From the NCBI RefSeq assembly GCF_003635045.1, contig NZ_RBXT01000001.1:3410001-3474000 (forward strand): a stretch of DNA of 64,000 nt. Direction: 5' to 3'. How positions within the stretch are numbered: position 1 is the first letter of the stretch; each line of letters starts with the position of its first letter. A model generated the notes under the pieces. The model did not search any database. It saw nothing but the letters and a program-made list of their open reading frames with translations, and was not told where the DNA came from. The DNA comes from Terracoccus luteus. GTDB taxonomy: Bacteria > Actinomycetota > Actinomycetes > Actinomycetales > Dermatophilaceae. Positions 8,223 to 17,051 of the stretch are shown here, one piece after another. A program made the position numbers and the translations under genes.

Positions 8223-9896
8223 CTAGACGTGACCACGCCCTTCGTACGTGCGGTAGTCGACCTGGTACCCCGACCGGCAGCGGGCCCGGACGTACGCCGC
8301 CTGGGCGGTGGGCACGACGAGCGTGTCCGCGGTGCCCTGGGCGACGAGCAGGGGCGCCTCGACGGGTCCGACGGGAACGTTCTCGTGGAGCCGACGGCCG
8401 AACGCACCGGAGTCCGGGTCACCCGACCACACGGGCTTGTCCAGCGACAGGGCGGTCAGCGCCGAGACCACGACGCTCCGCTCGGCCAGGCACCGGCCAG
8501 CCATCTCGTCGACGAGGATGCGCGCCCCCGGTCGCACGACGTCGGACGACCTCACGTCGGGGTAGGTGGCGGCGTACGCGGAGACGGCGAAGCCGGCGAA
8601 CAGCGCCCCGCCCGTCACCTCCCCCGGGCCGTCGACGAGGCCGGGGAGGCCGCTGGCAGGGGCGAGGGCGACCACGCCGTCCACCCGGACGTCGGGCGCG
8701 TAGGTGGGAGCGAGGATGCCGGCCCACAGCGCCGCGTGCCCGCCCTGCGAGTGGCCCCACACCACGGTGTCCTCGGCCAGGTCGACGGTCGTGAGGCGGT
8801 GAGCCGCCCGCACCGCGTCCAGGCCCGAGCGGCCCTCCCCCTGACCGATGAGGTACGGGTGGGGGCCGGGGGTGCCGAGCCCGACGTAGTCGGTGGCCAC
8901 CATGGCCCATCCCCGCTCGACCACGAGGTCCTGGATCGTCATCGCGCCCGCGGCCAGGCCGCCGGTCAGGATCGAGGGGGCGCAGCCGGTCGCGAACCCG
9001 GTCGTGCCGTGGGCCCACGCGACGACCGTGGCCGGCCGGGCCCCCTGCCCTCTCACGGCGGAGACCGGGGCGATGACGAGGCCGGACGCGGTCGCCGGGC
9101 GCCCCTCGTCGCGGGTCGTGGTGTAGAGGATGCGCCATGCCGCGGCGCCGGACGGGATCTCGGCGCTGGTGAACGGCTCGCTCCGCAGCAGACGTCCCGG
9201 CTGGGCGAGCGTGGCGGCCGAGACGTCCTCGGGTGTGTCGTAGAACGCGTCCGGGTGGGGCACGTTGCGCTGGAGGGCCACGGACACGACGACGAGCACG
9301 ACGGCGACCGCGGCACCGACCACCGAGCCCGTCAGTCGCAGCCACCCCCCTCGTCGGCCGGCACGCGGACGGCGGGCCGCGAGCTGCGGCACGCGGTCAC
9401 CCCGGATGCCGGCGACGACGAGCCGGGCACCGGCCATCGCGACCCGGGCACCGAAGAGCACCGCGACGACCAGCACGCTGACGTCCGGCCAGGCGAGCGC
9501 CAGCACGCCGAGCACGACAGAGGTCGCGCCGCCCACGACGGCGTCGTACCGGGCCGTCGCAGTGAGGTGGCGCGCCGCGAGCAGGTCCGCCGCCCCACCG
9601 ACGAGCAGGGCCGCGGCCACCGCGACCGCGATGACCCGTATCGTCGCCCCGGGCCAGGCCCGGACCACGACGGCGGCCATCAGGTGGGCTCCCGCGCCGA
9701 CCCGGCGGTGCCGGCCGCCGGGAGAGTCGCGTCGGAGCAGCTCACCGCCACCCGCCACGACGAGGGAGGCTGCCACGAGGACGAGCAGCACCACCAGCGA
9801 GGCGAAGGGCTTGAGCGCCAGCGACAGGCCGAGCAGGAGCAGCAGCACCCCCACCGCCAGCCGGAGCCTGCGGGAACGAGCCCGCAGCTCTCCCAC
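8223..9896 (-). CDS. Membrane-anchored secretory-lipase-type hydrolase fused to an HdeD-like domain; ends at an in-frame amber
   Basis: The 557-aa product has an N-terminal half with six or so hydrophobic segments resembling HdeD/DUF308 membrane repeats (to about residue 160). A further transmembrane segment follows near 195-215, then an alpha/beta hydrolase of the secretory lipase (LIP) type. The nucleophile elbow is GHSQGGHAALWAG near residue 395 and the final His is in GRGHV at the very end. Translation stops at a TAG (8223-8225). The same frame continues for 34 sense codons with family-like sequence (LVAPDSPAVTDLLAWTSDRF) before a TGA at 8118-8120. The last helix is therefore lost unless the amber is read through or is an error. 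The GTG start is uncertain; no good ribosome binding site is seen. Confidence 0.7.
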   Translation of the reverse strand: MGELRARSRRLRLAVGVLLLLLGLSLALKPFASLVVLLVLVAASLVVAGGGELLRRDSPGGRHRRVGAGAHLMAAVVVRAWPGATIRVIAVAVAAALLVGGAADLLAARHLTATARYDAVVGGATSVVLGVLALAWPDVSVLVVAVLFGARVAMAGARLVVAGIRGDRVPQLAARRPRAGRRGGWLRLTGSVVGAAVAVVLVVVSVALQRNVPHPDAFYDTPEDVSAATLAQPGRLLRSEPFTSAEIPSGAAAWRILYTTTRDEGRPATASGLVIAPVSAVRGQGARPATVVAWAHGTTGFATGCAPSILTGGLAAGAMTIQDLVVERGWAMVATDYVGLGTPGPHPYLIGQGEGRSGLDAVRAAHRLTTVDLAEDTVVWGHSQGGHAALWAGILAPTYAPDVRVDGVVALAPASGLPGLVDGPGEVTGGALFAGFAVSAYAATYPDVRSSDVVRPGARILVDEMAGRCLAERSVVVSALTALSLDKPVWSGDPDSGAFGRRLHENVPVGPVEAPLLVAQGTADTLVVPTAQAAYVRARCRSGYQVDYRTYEGRGHV

Positions 9897-9935
9897 GCGA
9901 CTCGATGCAGGCGTGGCGGGGACGATGGTCGGCCC

Positions 9936-10721
9936 CTACGCCTCGTCGCCCCAGTAGCCGAGGCGGCGGCTCAGCTGCGCGGCGGTCGCCCGCAGCGGCG
10001 CCACCTTGTCGGTGAGGTGCTCGGGGCTGAGCCTGTACACCGGCCCGGACGCGCTGAGGGCGGCGATGACGTCGCCGTCGGCCCCGCGGACAGGCACGGC
10101 CACGGCGTTCAGCCCGACCTCGAGCTCACCGTACGAGGCGGCGAAACCCTGTTGTCTGACGGCGTCGAGCTCGGCGCGCAGGGCCTCGACGTCGGTGTGC
10201 GTGCTGGGGGTGTAGCGGTCGAGGGAGCGGGCCAGCAGCTCCTCGCGCTCGGCCGCGCCGAGGTGGGCGAGCAGCACCTTGCCGCTCGACGTCGCGTGCA
10301 ACGGGGTCAGCTGGCCGATCCAGTTGTGGCTGACGACCGAGCCCTGCCCGCGCGACTGCACGACGTTGACGGCGAAGTGCTCGCGCAGCACGGCGACGTT
10401 GATCGACTCCCCGAGGAGGGCTGCGAGCTGCTCGGTCAGCGGCCGGGCCTGCTCGTCGAGGTCGAGCTGGACGTTGACGCGACGGGCCAGCCGAACCAGC
10501 CCGAAGCCGAGGCGGTACTTGCCGCGTTCGGTCGTCTGCTCGACGAGGTCGCGCGCCTCGAGGGCGTTGAGCAGCCGGAAGGCGGTCGACTTGTGCACGC
10601 CGATCTCGTCGGCGATCTCACTGACACCGGCGAGCTCCCACTCGGCGAGCAGCTCGAGCACCTGGAGGGCCCGGTCGACCGACTGGAGACCGCCACCGGA
10701 CTCGGAACGGGCGATCGCCAT
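9936..10721 (-). CDS. IclR-family transcriptional regulator (candidate regulator of betaine use)
   Basis: A 261-aa protein with an N-terminal winged helix (about residues 10-70; EIADEIGVHKSTAFRLLNAL is the recognition region) and a C-terminal IclR effector domain (about 80-255; HATSSGKVLLAHL is characteristic). The ATG at 10719-10721 is chosen because AGGAGACCG precedes it directly. It lies between the lipase gene and the BCCT transporter, inside the betaine island. A 17-bp GTTGCG-N5-CGCACA motif 33 bp upstream of its start resembles those at the Rieske and BCCT promoters, suggesting autoregulation and control of the pathway. Effector unknown. Confidence 0.9.
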   Translation of the reverse strand: MAIARSESGGGLQSVDRALQVLELLAEWELAGVSEIADEIGVHKSTAFRLLNALEARDLVEQTTERGKYRLGFGLVRLARRVNVQLDLDEQARPLTEQLAALLGESINVAVLREHFAVNVVQSRGQGSVVSHNWIGQLTPLHATSSGKVLLAHLGAAEREELLARSLDRYTPSTHTDVEALRAELDAVRQQGFAASYGELEVGLNAVAVPVRGADGDVIAALSASGPVYRLSPEHLTDKVAPLRATAAQLSRRLGYWGDEA

Positions 10722-10753
10722 CGGTCTCCTCCCCCGCGACTCTGGTCGACGCT

Positions 10754-10789
10754 GTTGCGCCTGACGCACACACTCGCACACCGGGCACT
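10754..10789. promoter_or_regulatory. Operator-like site upstream of iclR
   Basis: GTTGCG-CCTGA-CGCACA at 10754-10770 matches the Rieske-promoter site in both conserved blocks and spacing. A weaker copy, CTCGCA-CACCG-GGCACT, begins 19 bp later at 10773. Confidence 0.5.
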
Positions 10790-10892
10790 GGGCGGGTAGG
10801 CCCACCCCGTGACCTCCACGAAGCCGGATGCCGGGTAGCCGAGGCGTCGCCGTCAGGTGACGGCGACGCCTCGGTCCCCACGGATGCGACGG

Positions 10893-12698
10893 TCAGGTGC
10901 GCTGGTCGGACCCCGACGGCGCGGTCACGGAGGTCACGTCCCCGGCATCCTTGTGCGGCTTGACCGAGAGACGGAACTCGTCGCCGTACTCCTTGGTGCC
11001 GAAGTCGACGGCCTGCTCGATGGCCGTCTCGCAGCGGACTCCGCGTCGGACCAGTGGATCCTGACGAAGCTCCTTGAACAGAGCGAGGCACATCGCGACC
11101 ATGACGACCGCGAACGGCGCCGCCATGATGATCGTGATGTTCTGGATGCCGGACAGCGCGTCGCTGCCGCCGACCACGAGCATGAGGGCAGCGATCGCGC
11201 CCATCATGACGCCCCAGAAGATGACGACCCGCTTCGACGGGTGGATGGTGCCGCGCTGCGACAGCGTGCCCATGACGATCGAGGCCGCGTCGGCGCCCGA
11301 GACGAAGAAGATCGCGACGAGCGTCATGGCGATGATGCCGAGCACCGCGCCGAGCGGCAGGGTGTCGAGCAGTCCGAAGAGCTGGCCCTCGATGGGACGC
11401 TCGGCGAGGTTCGTGCCGTTGTCCTGGGCGCTGATGGCCGCGCCACCGAAGATGGCGAACCACACGAGCGTCACGGTGCTCGGGATGAGGATGACGCCGG
11501 CGACGAACTCACGGATGGTGCGACCGCGGCTGATGCGCGCGATGAACATTCCGACGAAGGGGGTCCACGAGATCCACCACGCCCAGTAGAAGATCGTCCA
11601 GCCCGAGAGCCACGTGGCGGTGGCGTCGCCGCCGGAAGCCGCTGTGCGAGAGGCCATCTCAGTGAGGTCGGAGAAGTAGTCGCCGATCATCGTCGGCAGC
11701 AGGTTGAGGATCATGATCGTCGGGCCGCCGACGAAGACGACGAGGGCGAGCACGACGGCGAGCACCATGTTCGTGTTCGACAGCCACTGGATGCCCTTCG
11801 AGACGCCCGACACGGCGGAGGCGACGAAGGCGGCGGTGAGCACCGCGATGATGATGACGAGCAGCGGTGTGCCGACCGAGGTCATGTAGCCGCCGGCGAT
11901 GAGGCCGCCGCCGATCTGCAGCGCGCCCAGACCGAGCGAGGCGGCCGAGCCGAAGAGCGTGGCGAAGATGGCGAGGATGTCGATGGCGCGGCCGAAACCG
12001 CCCTCGACGCGCTCGCGACCGAGAAGCGGGGTGAGGGTGGCACTGATGAGCTGGCGGCGGCCGCGGCGGAAGGCGCCGTAGGCGATGGCGAGGCCGACGA
12101 CGGCGTAGATGGCCCACGGGTGCAGGGTCCAGTGGAAGAGCGTCGTCGCCAAAGCGACGTCGATCGCCTGCGGGGTGCCGGCGGACACGGTGTTCGGCGG
12201 TGGCGAGGTGAAGTGCGCGAGCGGCTCGCCGACGCCGTAGAACATCAGGCCGATGCCCATGCCGGCGCTGAACATCATGGCCACCCACGACACGGTGCGG
12301 AACTCGGGCCCCTCGTCGTCGCGACCGAGCGGGATGCGGCCGTAGCGGCTGAAGGCGAGCCAGAGCGCGAAGACGACGAAGCCGCTCGCGACGAGCACGA
12401 AGCCCCAGCCGGCGCCGGTGATGATGCCCTTGAGCACGCTGCCGGCGACCTCGCTCAGGGTCGTGGCGCTGGTGAGGCCCCAGGCCAGCAGCGCGACGAC
12501 GAGCGCGGCCGCGACACCGAAGACGACCTTGTCGGTGGGGTAGCGCTGCTCGGCCGCCTCGGCACTGGTCAGCGGCTCGGACGTCGGGTCGGTGGGGGCG
12601 ACGAGCGCGGGCGGTGCCGACGGTGGGGTGACCCCGGGGACCGGCTCGGGCCCGCTCCCGTCGGTCGGGTCGGTGACAGGTCTGACGTCGTTGGCCAT
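10893..12698 (-). CDS. BCCT-family betaine/carnitine/choline transporter
   Basis: A 601-aa secondary transporter with about twelve membrane segments after a 55-residue acidic/Pro-rich cytosolic N-terminus. The Gly-rich substrate/sodium segment is FSAGMGIGLMFYGVGEP. The Trp-rich signature is FYWAWWISWTPFVGMFIARI. Both are hallmarks of BetP-like carriers. The C-terminus has about 55 charged residues, as in osmosensing BCCTs. It supplies glycine betaine to the catabolic enzymes encoded around it and may also serve osmoprotection. A GGAGGGAGG ribosome binding site precedes the ATG at 12698. Its upstream gap carries a pathway-type operator at 12922. Confidence 0.93.
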   Translation of the reverse strand: MANDVRPVTDPTDGSGPEPVPGVTPPSAPPALVAPTDPTSEPLTSAEAAEQRYPTDKVVFGVAAALVVALLAWGLTSATTLSEVAGSVLKGIITGAGWGFVLVASGFVVFALWLAFSRYGRIPLGRDDEGPEFRTVSWVAMMFSAGMGIGLMFYGVGEPLAHFTSPPPNTVSAGTPQAIDVALATTLFHWTLHPWAIYAVVGLAIAYGAFRRGRRQLISATLTPLLGRERVEGGFGRAIDILAIFATLFGSAASLGLGALQIGGGLIAGGYMTSVGTPLLVIIIAVLTAAFVASAVSGVSKGIQWLSNTNMVLAVVLALVVFVGGPTIMILNLLPTMIGDYFSDLTEMASRTAASGGDATATWLSGWTIFYWAWWISWTPFVGMFIARISRGRTIREFVAGVILIPSTVTLVWFAIFGGAAISAQDNGTNLAERPIEGQLFGLLDTLPLGAVLGIIAMTLVAIFFVSGADAASIVMGTLSQRGTIHPSKRVVIFWGVMMGAIAALMLVVGGSDALSGIQNITIIMAAPFAVVMVAMCLALFKELRQDPLVRRGVRCETAIEQAVDFGTKEYGDEFRLSVKPHKDAGDVTSVTAPSGSDQRT

Positions 12699-13295
12699 CG
12701 TCTGACGGCCTCCCTCCTGGTTGTCGCGAGACCGGCCCGCGCGTGGGCATGCCGCCGCACGGCGTGGTCGCCGTGGGGAGGTCTGCCTGCGGCGCTCGGC
12801 GGCTGGAGGGGCCCGCCGACAAAGGGGTCGGTGACGCGAGGCGAAGACGTGCGTTCAGGTGGTTCCGGACCTCTGGGCCGCGCTCGGTCACCCGCTGCTC
12901 GTGGCGGCCGGGCGGCCGTTTGTTGCGTATGGCGCGACCTATTGTGCTGTGGAGAACAATGCACCGCCCTCGGGATGCCGTCAAGGGTGGTTCCGCTGAC
13001 GATCCGGGCACGGGCCAGCGCCGGCTCCACGACTGCGGCGCCCGGATCGGGCCGCGGCCCGGTTCCGGACACGGTTCGTCGCGCCGCCCGTCCGGAACCG
13101 CGCCGCGGCCCGATCTCGGACGTCGGGCACGCGCGATCCTGTCCATTTCCGCGCCATGGCCCGGTCAGCGCCGAGGATGCCGGGGCGTGCCCGGCCGTCG
13201 ATACGTGGCCACTCGACGGCATCCGGGCTCGGGGTCAGGACGTGACCTTTCGACGGGGTCTATTTGGCCTCTCGACGGGGTGAGCGCGGGTGCGG
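12699..13295. promoter_or_regulatory. Intergenic region upstream of the BCCT gene
   Basis: No credible gene is seen in these 597 bases. Contents: the BCCT leader, a GTTGCG-TATGG-CGCGAC operator-like site at 12922-12938 with a weak second copy at 12941-12957, an ATTGT...ACAAT inverted pair at 12941-12960 within a locally AT-richer patch, and a large GC-rich hairpin at 13045-13115 listed separately. The far end is the 3' flank of the GntR gene. Confidence 0.55.
13045..13115. repeat. 26-bp inverted repeat with 19-nt loop
   Basis: The arms 13045-13070 and 13090-13115 are reverse complements at 25 of 26 positions. They carry GGGCCGCGG and GGTTCCGGAC blocks. GGTTCCGGAC also appears alone at 12861-12870. 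The hairpin lies just past the 3' end of the GntR gene, so it could terminate it, but its size is unusual. Confidence 0.75.
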
Positions 13296-13973
13296 TCAGA
13301 GGACGGAGCGGATGGCGGCCTCGAAGTCGGTGACGTGGGCGAGCGCGAGGCGGGCGGCCTCGTCGGGGTCGCCGTCGGCGATGGCCTCGAGCAGCACCCC
13401 GTGCTCGCCCACGTGGCAGGCGAGGTCGGGCAGCTTGTCGATGACGAGGCACCAGATGCGGGTGGCGAGGTTGTCGTAGCGGACGAGGACGTCCTCGAGG
13501 TGCGGGTTGCCCGTGGCCCGGTAGATGAGCTTGTGCACCGCCATGTCCTCGGCGATGAAGCCGGCGCGGTCGCCGTCCTGCACCTCGAGCCCGCGCACCT
13601 CGACCGCCCGTTCGCGCATCTCGGCGCGCATCGGCGCGGTCGCGTTCTGCGCCGCCCGGCGGGCCGCGTGCGGCTCGAGCAGCTGCCGGATCTCGCTGAT
13701 CGCCCCGAGCTCGGTGGCGTCGACGCCCGTCGCGAACGTGCCGCGACGGTTGTACGAGACGACGAGGTGGTCGGTCTCCAGGCGCTTGAGCGCCTCGCGC
13801 ACCGGGGTGCGCCCGATGCCGAGCTCGGCAGCGACCGCGACGTCGTTGATCGGCTCGCCGGGGCGGATGTCGAGCATGACGAGACGGTCCTTGAGCCGGC
13901 TGTAGGCGAGGTCGGCGAGGGAGACGGCGGTGCCGCGCTCGTCGTCGTGGGCGGGCAGCAGGTGGATGCTCAC
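13296..13973 (-). CDS. GntR-family (FCD) transcriptional regulator
   Basis: A 225-aa regulator. The winged-helix domain is at about residues 12-80 ([20 protein letters not shown] is the helix-turn-helix). The all-helical FCD domain follows at about 85-215, with metal-site residues in [12 protein letters not shown]. It is divergent from glyA-soxBDAG-sdaA. The palindrome-like TGATATACCA lies between the two genes at 14046-14055, and a related TGGTATCCAT lies at the purU start. This suggests repression of the C1/serine end of the betaine pathway. Ligand unknown. The GTG start at 13971-13973 is the best available; the ribosome binding site is weak. Confidence 0.9.
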   Translation of the reverse strand: MSIHLLPAHDDERGTAVSLADLAYSRLKDRLVMLDIRPGEPINDVAVAAELGIGRTPVREALKRLETDHLVVSYNRRGTFATGVDATELGAISEIRQLLEPHAARRAAQNATAPMRAEMRERAVEVRGLEVQDGDRAGFIAEDMAVHKLIYRATGNPHLEDVLVRYDNLATRIWCLVIDKLPDLACHVGEHGVLLEAIADGDPDEAARLALAHVTDFEAAIRSVL

Positions 13974-14002
13974 GGGGTCTCGCTCTCGTGCGGGTGGGCC
14001 GG

Positions 14003-14055
14003 TTGACAACCCTGATCGACGGCCAGCATACTCGTGATCGCCAGTTGATATACCA
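14003..14055 (+). promoter_or_regulatory. glyA-sox-sda operon promoter with GntR-type operator
   Basis: TTGACA (14003-14008), an 18-nt spacer and CATACT (14027-14032) form a good sigma-A promoter. TGATATACCA (14046-14055) follows just past the expected start point, where a repressor would obstruct elongation. It is close to the palindrome TGGTATACCA favoured by several FCD-GntR proteins. Confidence 0.65.
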
Positions 14056-14093
14056 GTCACATACCAAGGGCCGCAGGGCCTTGAGGAGTCACC

Positions 14094-15461
14094 GTGGGAC
14101 ACGAACTGACCGCCCCGCTCGGCGAGACCGACCCCGAGGTCGCCGCGGCCGTCGACGCCGAGCTGCAGCGCCAGCAGGGCACCCTCGAGATGATCGCCTC
14201 CGAGAACTTCGCGCCCGTCGCGGTCATGCAGGCCCAGGGCTCGGTGCTGACGAACAAGTACGCCGAGGGCTACCCCGGCAAGCGCTACTACGGCGGCTGC
14301 GAGCACGTCGACGTCGTCGAGCAACTCGCCATCGACCGGCTCACCTCGCTCTTCGGGGCCGAATACGCCAACGTGCAGCCGCACTCGGGGGCCCAGGCCA
14401 ACGCCGCCGTCATGGCCGCGCTGCTGCAGCCGGGCGACACCATCCTCGGCCTGTCGCTCGCCCACGGCGGGCACCTCACGCACGGCATGAAGATCAACTT
14501 CAGCGGCCGCCTCTACGACGTCGCCGCCTACGAGGTCGACCGCGAGAGCATGCGCGTCGACATGGCCGAGGTCGAGCGCCTCGCCCTCGAGCACCGGCCG
14601 AAGCTCGTCATCGCCGGCTGGTCGGCCTACGCCCGCCACCTCGACTTCGCCGAGTTCCGCCGCATCGCCGACCTCGTCGGCGCCTACCTCATGGTCGACA
14701 TGGCCCACTTCGCCGGCCTCGTCGCCGCGGGCCTGCACCCGAGCCCGGTCCCCCACGCCCACGTGACGACGTCGACGACGCACAAGACGCTCGGCGGCCC
14801 GCGCGGTGGCGTCATCCTCACGAACGACGAGGCGCTGGCCAAGAAGCTCAACTCCGCCGTCTTCCCGGGCCAGCAGGGCGGGCCCCTCGAGCACGTCATC
14901 GCCGGCAAGGCCGTCGCCTTCAAGCTCGCCGCCGGGACCCCGTTCCGCGAGCGCCAGGAGCGCACCATGCGCGGCGCCCGCATCCTCGCCGACCGCCTCC
15001 TGCAGGACGACGTCGCCGCCGCGGGCGTCTCCGTCGTCAGCGGCGGCACCGACGTGCACCTCGTCCTCGTCGACCTGCGCGACTCGCAGCTCGACGGCCA
15101 GCAGGGCGAGGACCGGCTGCACTCGATCGGCATCACGGTCAACCGCAACGCCGTCCCCTTCGACCCGCGCCCGCCGATGGTCAGCTCGGGCCTGCGCATC
15201 GGCACGCCGGCGCTCGCCACCCGCGGCTTCGACGACGCCGACTTCGCCGAGGTGGCCGACGTCATCGCCACCGCCCTGCAGGCCGACCTCGGCGACGACG
15301 TGCGCGACGCCCTCCGCGCCCGCGTCACGGCCCTCGCCGCCCGGCATCCGCTCTACGCCGATCTCCCCCGCTTCTCGGGCGCCGTCGGCTCGCAGACCGA
15401 GCCAGAGACCGAGTCGGATGCCGACGTGGTGCCCGCCGCCGAGCTCGTGGGCGCCCGCTGA
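14094..15461 (+). CDS. glyA: Serine hydroxymethyltransferase
   Basis: A 455-aa PLP enzyme. The PLP lysine is in [13 protein letters not shown] near residue 231. [16 protein letters not shown] and [17 protein letters not shown] are N-terminal family signatures. It interconverts glycine plus methylene-THF with serine. As first gene of a soxBDAG-sdaA operon it would join the glycine and the C1 unit made by sarcosine oxidase. It is therefore probably a catabolic paralogue rather than the housekeeping copy, though that needs the rest of the genome. GTG start with GAGGAG upstream. It ends in ATGA overlap with soxB. It is somewhat longer than typical bacterial SHMT because of an extended acidic C-terminus. 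Confidence 0.95.
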   Translation: MGHELTAPLGETDPEVAAAVDAELQRQQGTLEMIASENFAPVAVMQAQGSVLTNKYAEGYPGKRYYGGCEHVDVVEQLAIDRLTSLFGAEYANVQPHSGAQANAAVMAALLQPGDTILGLSLAHGGHLTHGMKINFSGRLYDVAAYEVDRESMRVDMAEVERLALEHRPKLVIAGWSAYARHLDFAEFRRIADLVGAYLMVDMAHFAGLVAAGLHPSPVPHAHVTTSTTHKTLGGPRGGVILTNDEALAKKLNSAVFPGQQGGPLEHVIAGKAVAFKLAAGTPFRERQERTMRGARILADRLLQDDVAAAGVSVVSGGTDVHLVLVDLRDSQLDGQQGEDRLHSIGITVNRNAVPFDPRPPMVSSGLRIGTPALATRGFDDADFAEVADVIATALQADLGDDVRDALRARVTALAARHPLYADLPRFSGAVGSQTEPETESDADVVPAAELVGAR

Positions 15462-16699
15462 TGGCGCCTCTGGCGGGGGCGCCGACGCAGGCGCTGCCCG
15501 AGCACCCCGAGTTCCTCTGGCGCAACCCCGAGCCGAAGAAGTCGTACGACGTCGTCATCGTCGGCGCGGGCGGCCACGGGCTCGCCACCGCCTACTACCT
15601 CGCGAAGAACCACGGCATCACCAACGTCGCGGTGCTCGAGCGGGGCTGGCTGGCCGGCGGCAACATGGCCCGCAACACGGCGATCATCCGCTCGAACTAC
15701 CTGTGGGACGAGTCGGCCGCGATCTACGAGCACTCCCTCAAGCTGTGGGAGGGCCTGCCCGACGAGCTCGAGTACGACTTCCTCTTCAGCCAGCGCGGCG
15801 TCATGAACCTCGCCCACACCCTCGGCGACGTGCGCGAGTCGGTGCGGCGGGTCAGTGCGAACCGCCTCAACGGCATCGACGCCGAGTGGCTCGACCCGAA
15901 GCAGGTCAAGGAGCTCTGCCCGATCATCAACATCGGCGACGACATCCGCTACCCGGTCATGGGGGCGACGTACCAGCCGCGGGCGGGCATCGCCAAGCAC
16001 GACCACGTCGCCTGGGCCTTCGCCCGCAAGGCCGACGAGTACGGCATCGACCTCATCCAGAACTGCGAGGTCACCGGCTTCGTCAAGGAGGGCGACCGCG
16101 TCGTCGGCGTCGAGACCAACCGCGGCACGATCAACGCGGGCCGCGTCGGCCTCTGCGCCGCCGGGCACTCGAGCGTGCTGGCCACGCTCGCCGGCGTCGA
16201 GCTGCCGGTGCAGTCGCACCCGCTGCAGGCCCTCGTCTCCGAGCTGCACCTACCCGTGCACCCGACCGTCGTCATGAGCAACCACGTGCACGTCTACGTC
16301 AGCCAGGCCCACAAGGGCGAGCTCGTCATGGGCGCCGGCGTCGACGGCTACACCGGCTACGGCCAGCGCGGCGGATTCCACGTCATCGAGAAGCAGATGG
16401 CAGCGGCGGTCGAGCTCTTCCCGATCTTCGCCCGCGCGCACCTGCTGCGCACGTGGGGCGGCATCGTCGACGTGACGATGGACGCCTCGCCGATCATGGA
16501 CCGCACCCCCGTCGACGACCTCTTCGTCAACTGCGGCTGGGGCACCGGCGGCTTCAAGGCCACCCCGGGGTCGGGCTGGGCCTTCGCCCACACGATCGCG
16601 ACCGGCGCACCGCACCCGCTCAACGCGCCGTTCTCGCTCGACCGCTTCACCACCGGCGCCCTCATCGACGAGCACGGCGCCGCCGGCGTCGCGCACTGA
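15461..16699 (+). CDS. soxB: Sarcosine oxidase, beta subunit
   Basis: A 412-aa FAD protein. The dinucleotide fold is near residue 28 ([24 protein letters not shown]), and [10 protein letters not shown] is a conserved segment of heterotetrameric SoxB. It carries the sarcosine-oxidising FAD and the covalent FMN site in the alpha-beta interface. It starts by ATGA overlap with glyA. The gene order glyA-soxB-soxD-soxA-soxG matches known sarcosine oxidase operons. Confidence 0.95.
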   Translation: MAPLAGAPTQALPEHPEFLWRNPEPKKSYDVVIVGAGGHGLATAYYLAKNHGITNVAVLERGWLAGGNMARNTAIIRSNYLWDESAAIYEHSLKLWEGLPDELEYDFLFSQRGVMNLAHTLGDVRESVRRVSANRLNGIDAEWLDPKQVKELCPIINIGDDIRYPVMGATYQPRAGIAKHDHVAWAFARKADEYGIDLIQNCEVTGFVKEGDRVVGVETNRGTINAGRVGLCAAGHSSVLATLAGVELPVQSHPLQALVSELHLPVHPTVVMSNHVHVYVSQAHKGELVMGAGVDGYTGYGQRGGFHVIEKQMAAAVELFPIFARAHLLRTWGGIVDVTMDASPIMDRTPVDDLFVNCGWGTGGFKATPGSGWAFAHTIATGAPHPLNAPFSLDRFTTGALIDEHGAAGVAH

Positions 16700-16701
16700 C
16701 C

Positions 16702-16748
16702 CCCAGCCCAGCCCAGCCCAGCCCACGACACGACACGACACGGCACGA
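16702..16748. repeat. Two pentanucleotide microsatellites between soxB and soxD
   Basis: CCCAG is repeated nearly five times (16702-16725). CACGA is then repeated five times with one mismatch (16724-16748). The tracts end just before the soxD ribosome binding site GGAGAG (16751-16756). Confidence 0.85.
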
Positions 16749-16760
16749 CAGGAGAGACCG

Positions 16761-17051
16761 ATGATCCTCATCCCCTGCCCGGAGTGCGGGCCCCGCGACG
16801 AGGTCGAGTTCCACTACGGCGGCCAGGCGCACGTCGCCCACCCCGAGGACCCCTACGCCCTCACCGACGAGGAGTGGGGCCGCTTCCTCTTCTACCGCGA
16901 GAACCCCAAGGGCCTGTTCGCCGAGCGCTGGGTGCACGCCTCCGGCTGCCGCACGTGGTTCAACGTCGTGCGCGACACCGCCACCTACCGCATCGCCGCG
17001 GTCTACCGCCTCGGCGACCCCCGCCCCGTCCTCACCGGAGGGACCCCGTGA
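16761..17051 (+). CDS. soxD: Sarcosine oxidase, delta subunit
   Basis: A 96-aa small zinc subunit. The N-terminal CPECGPRDEVEFHYGG holds the Cys-X2-Cys and His ligands, and a later Cys in HASGCRTWFNVVRDT completes the site. Length and sequence are typical of SoxD. The subunit is needed for assembly of the heterotetramer. The GGAGAGACCG ribosome binding site lies directly upstream of the ATG. The end overlaps the soxA GTG start. Confidence 0.95.
   Translation: MILIPCPECGPRDEVEFHYGGQAHVAHPEDPYALTDEEWGRFLFYRENPKGLFAERWVHASGCRTWFNVVRDTATYRIAAVYRLGDPRPVLTGGTP

Noticed and set aside
6972-10799. 1275-codon + strand frame across acr3, arsC, the lipase and iclR
   Set aside because: It crosses four well-supported genes in other frames and has no recognisable domain.
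12743-13333. 196-codon frame in the BCCT-GntR gap
   Set aside because: No domain, no ribosome binding site, and it runs through the 26-bp hairpin and into the GntR gene; treated as non-coding.
13974-14093. Glycine riboswitch upstream of glyA
   Set aside because: The space after the promoter is too short and lacks the paired aptamer motifs; a GntR operator explains the control better.
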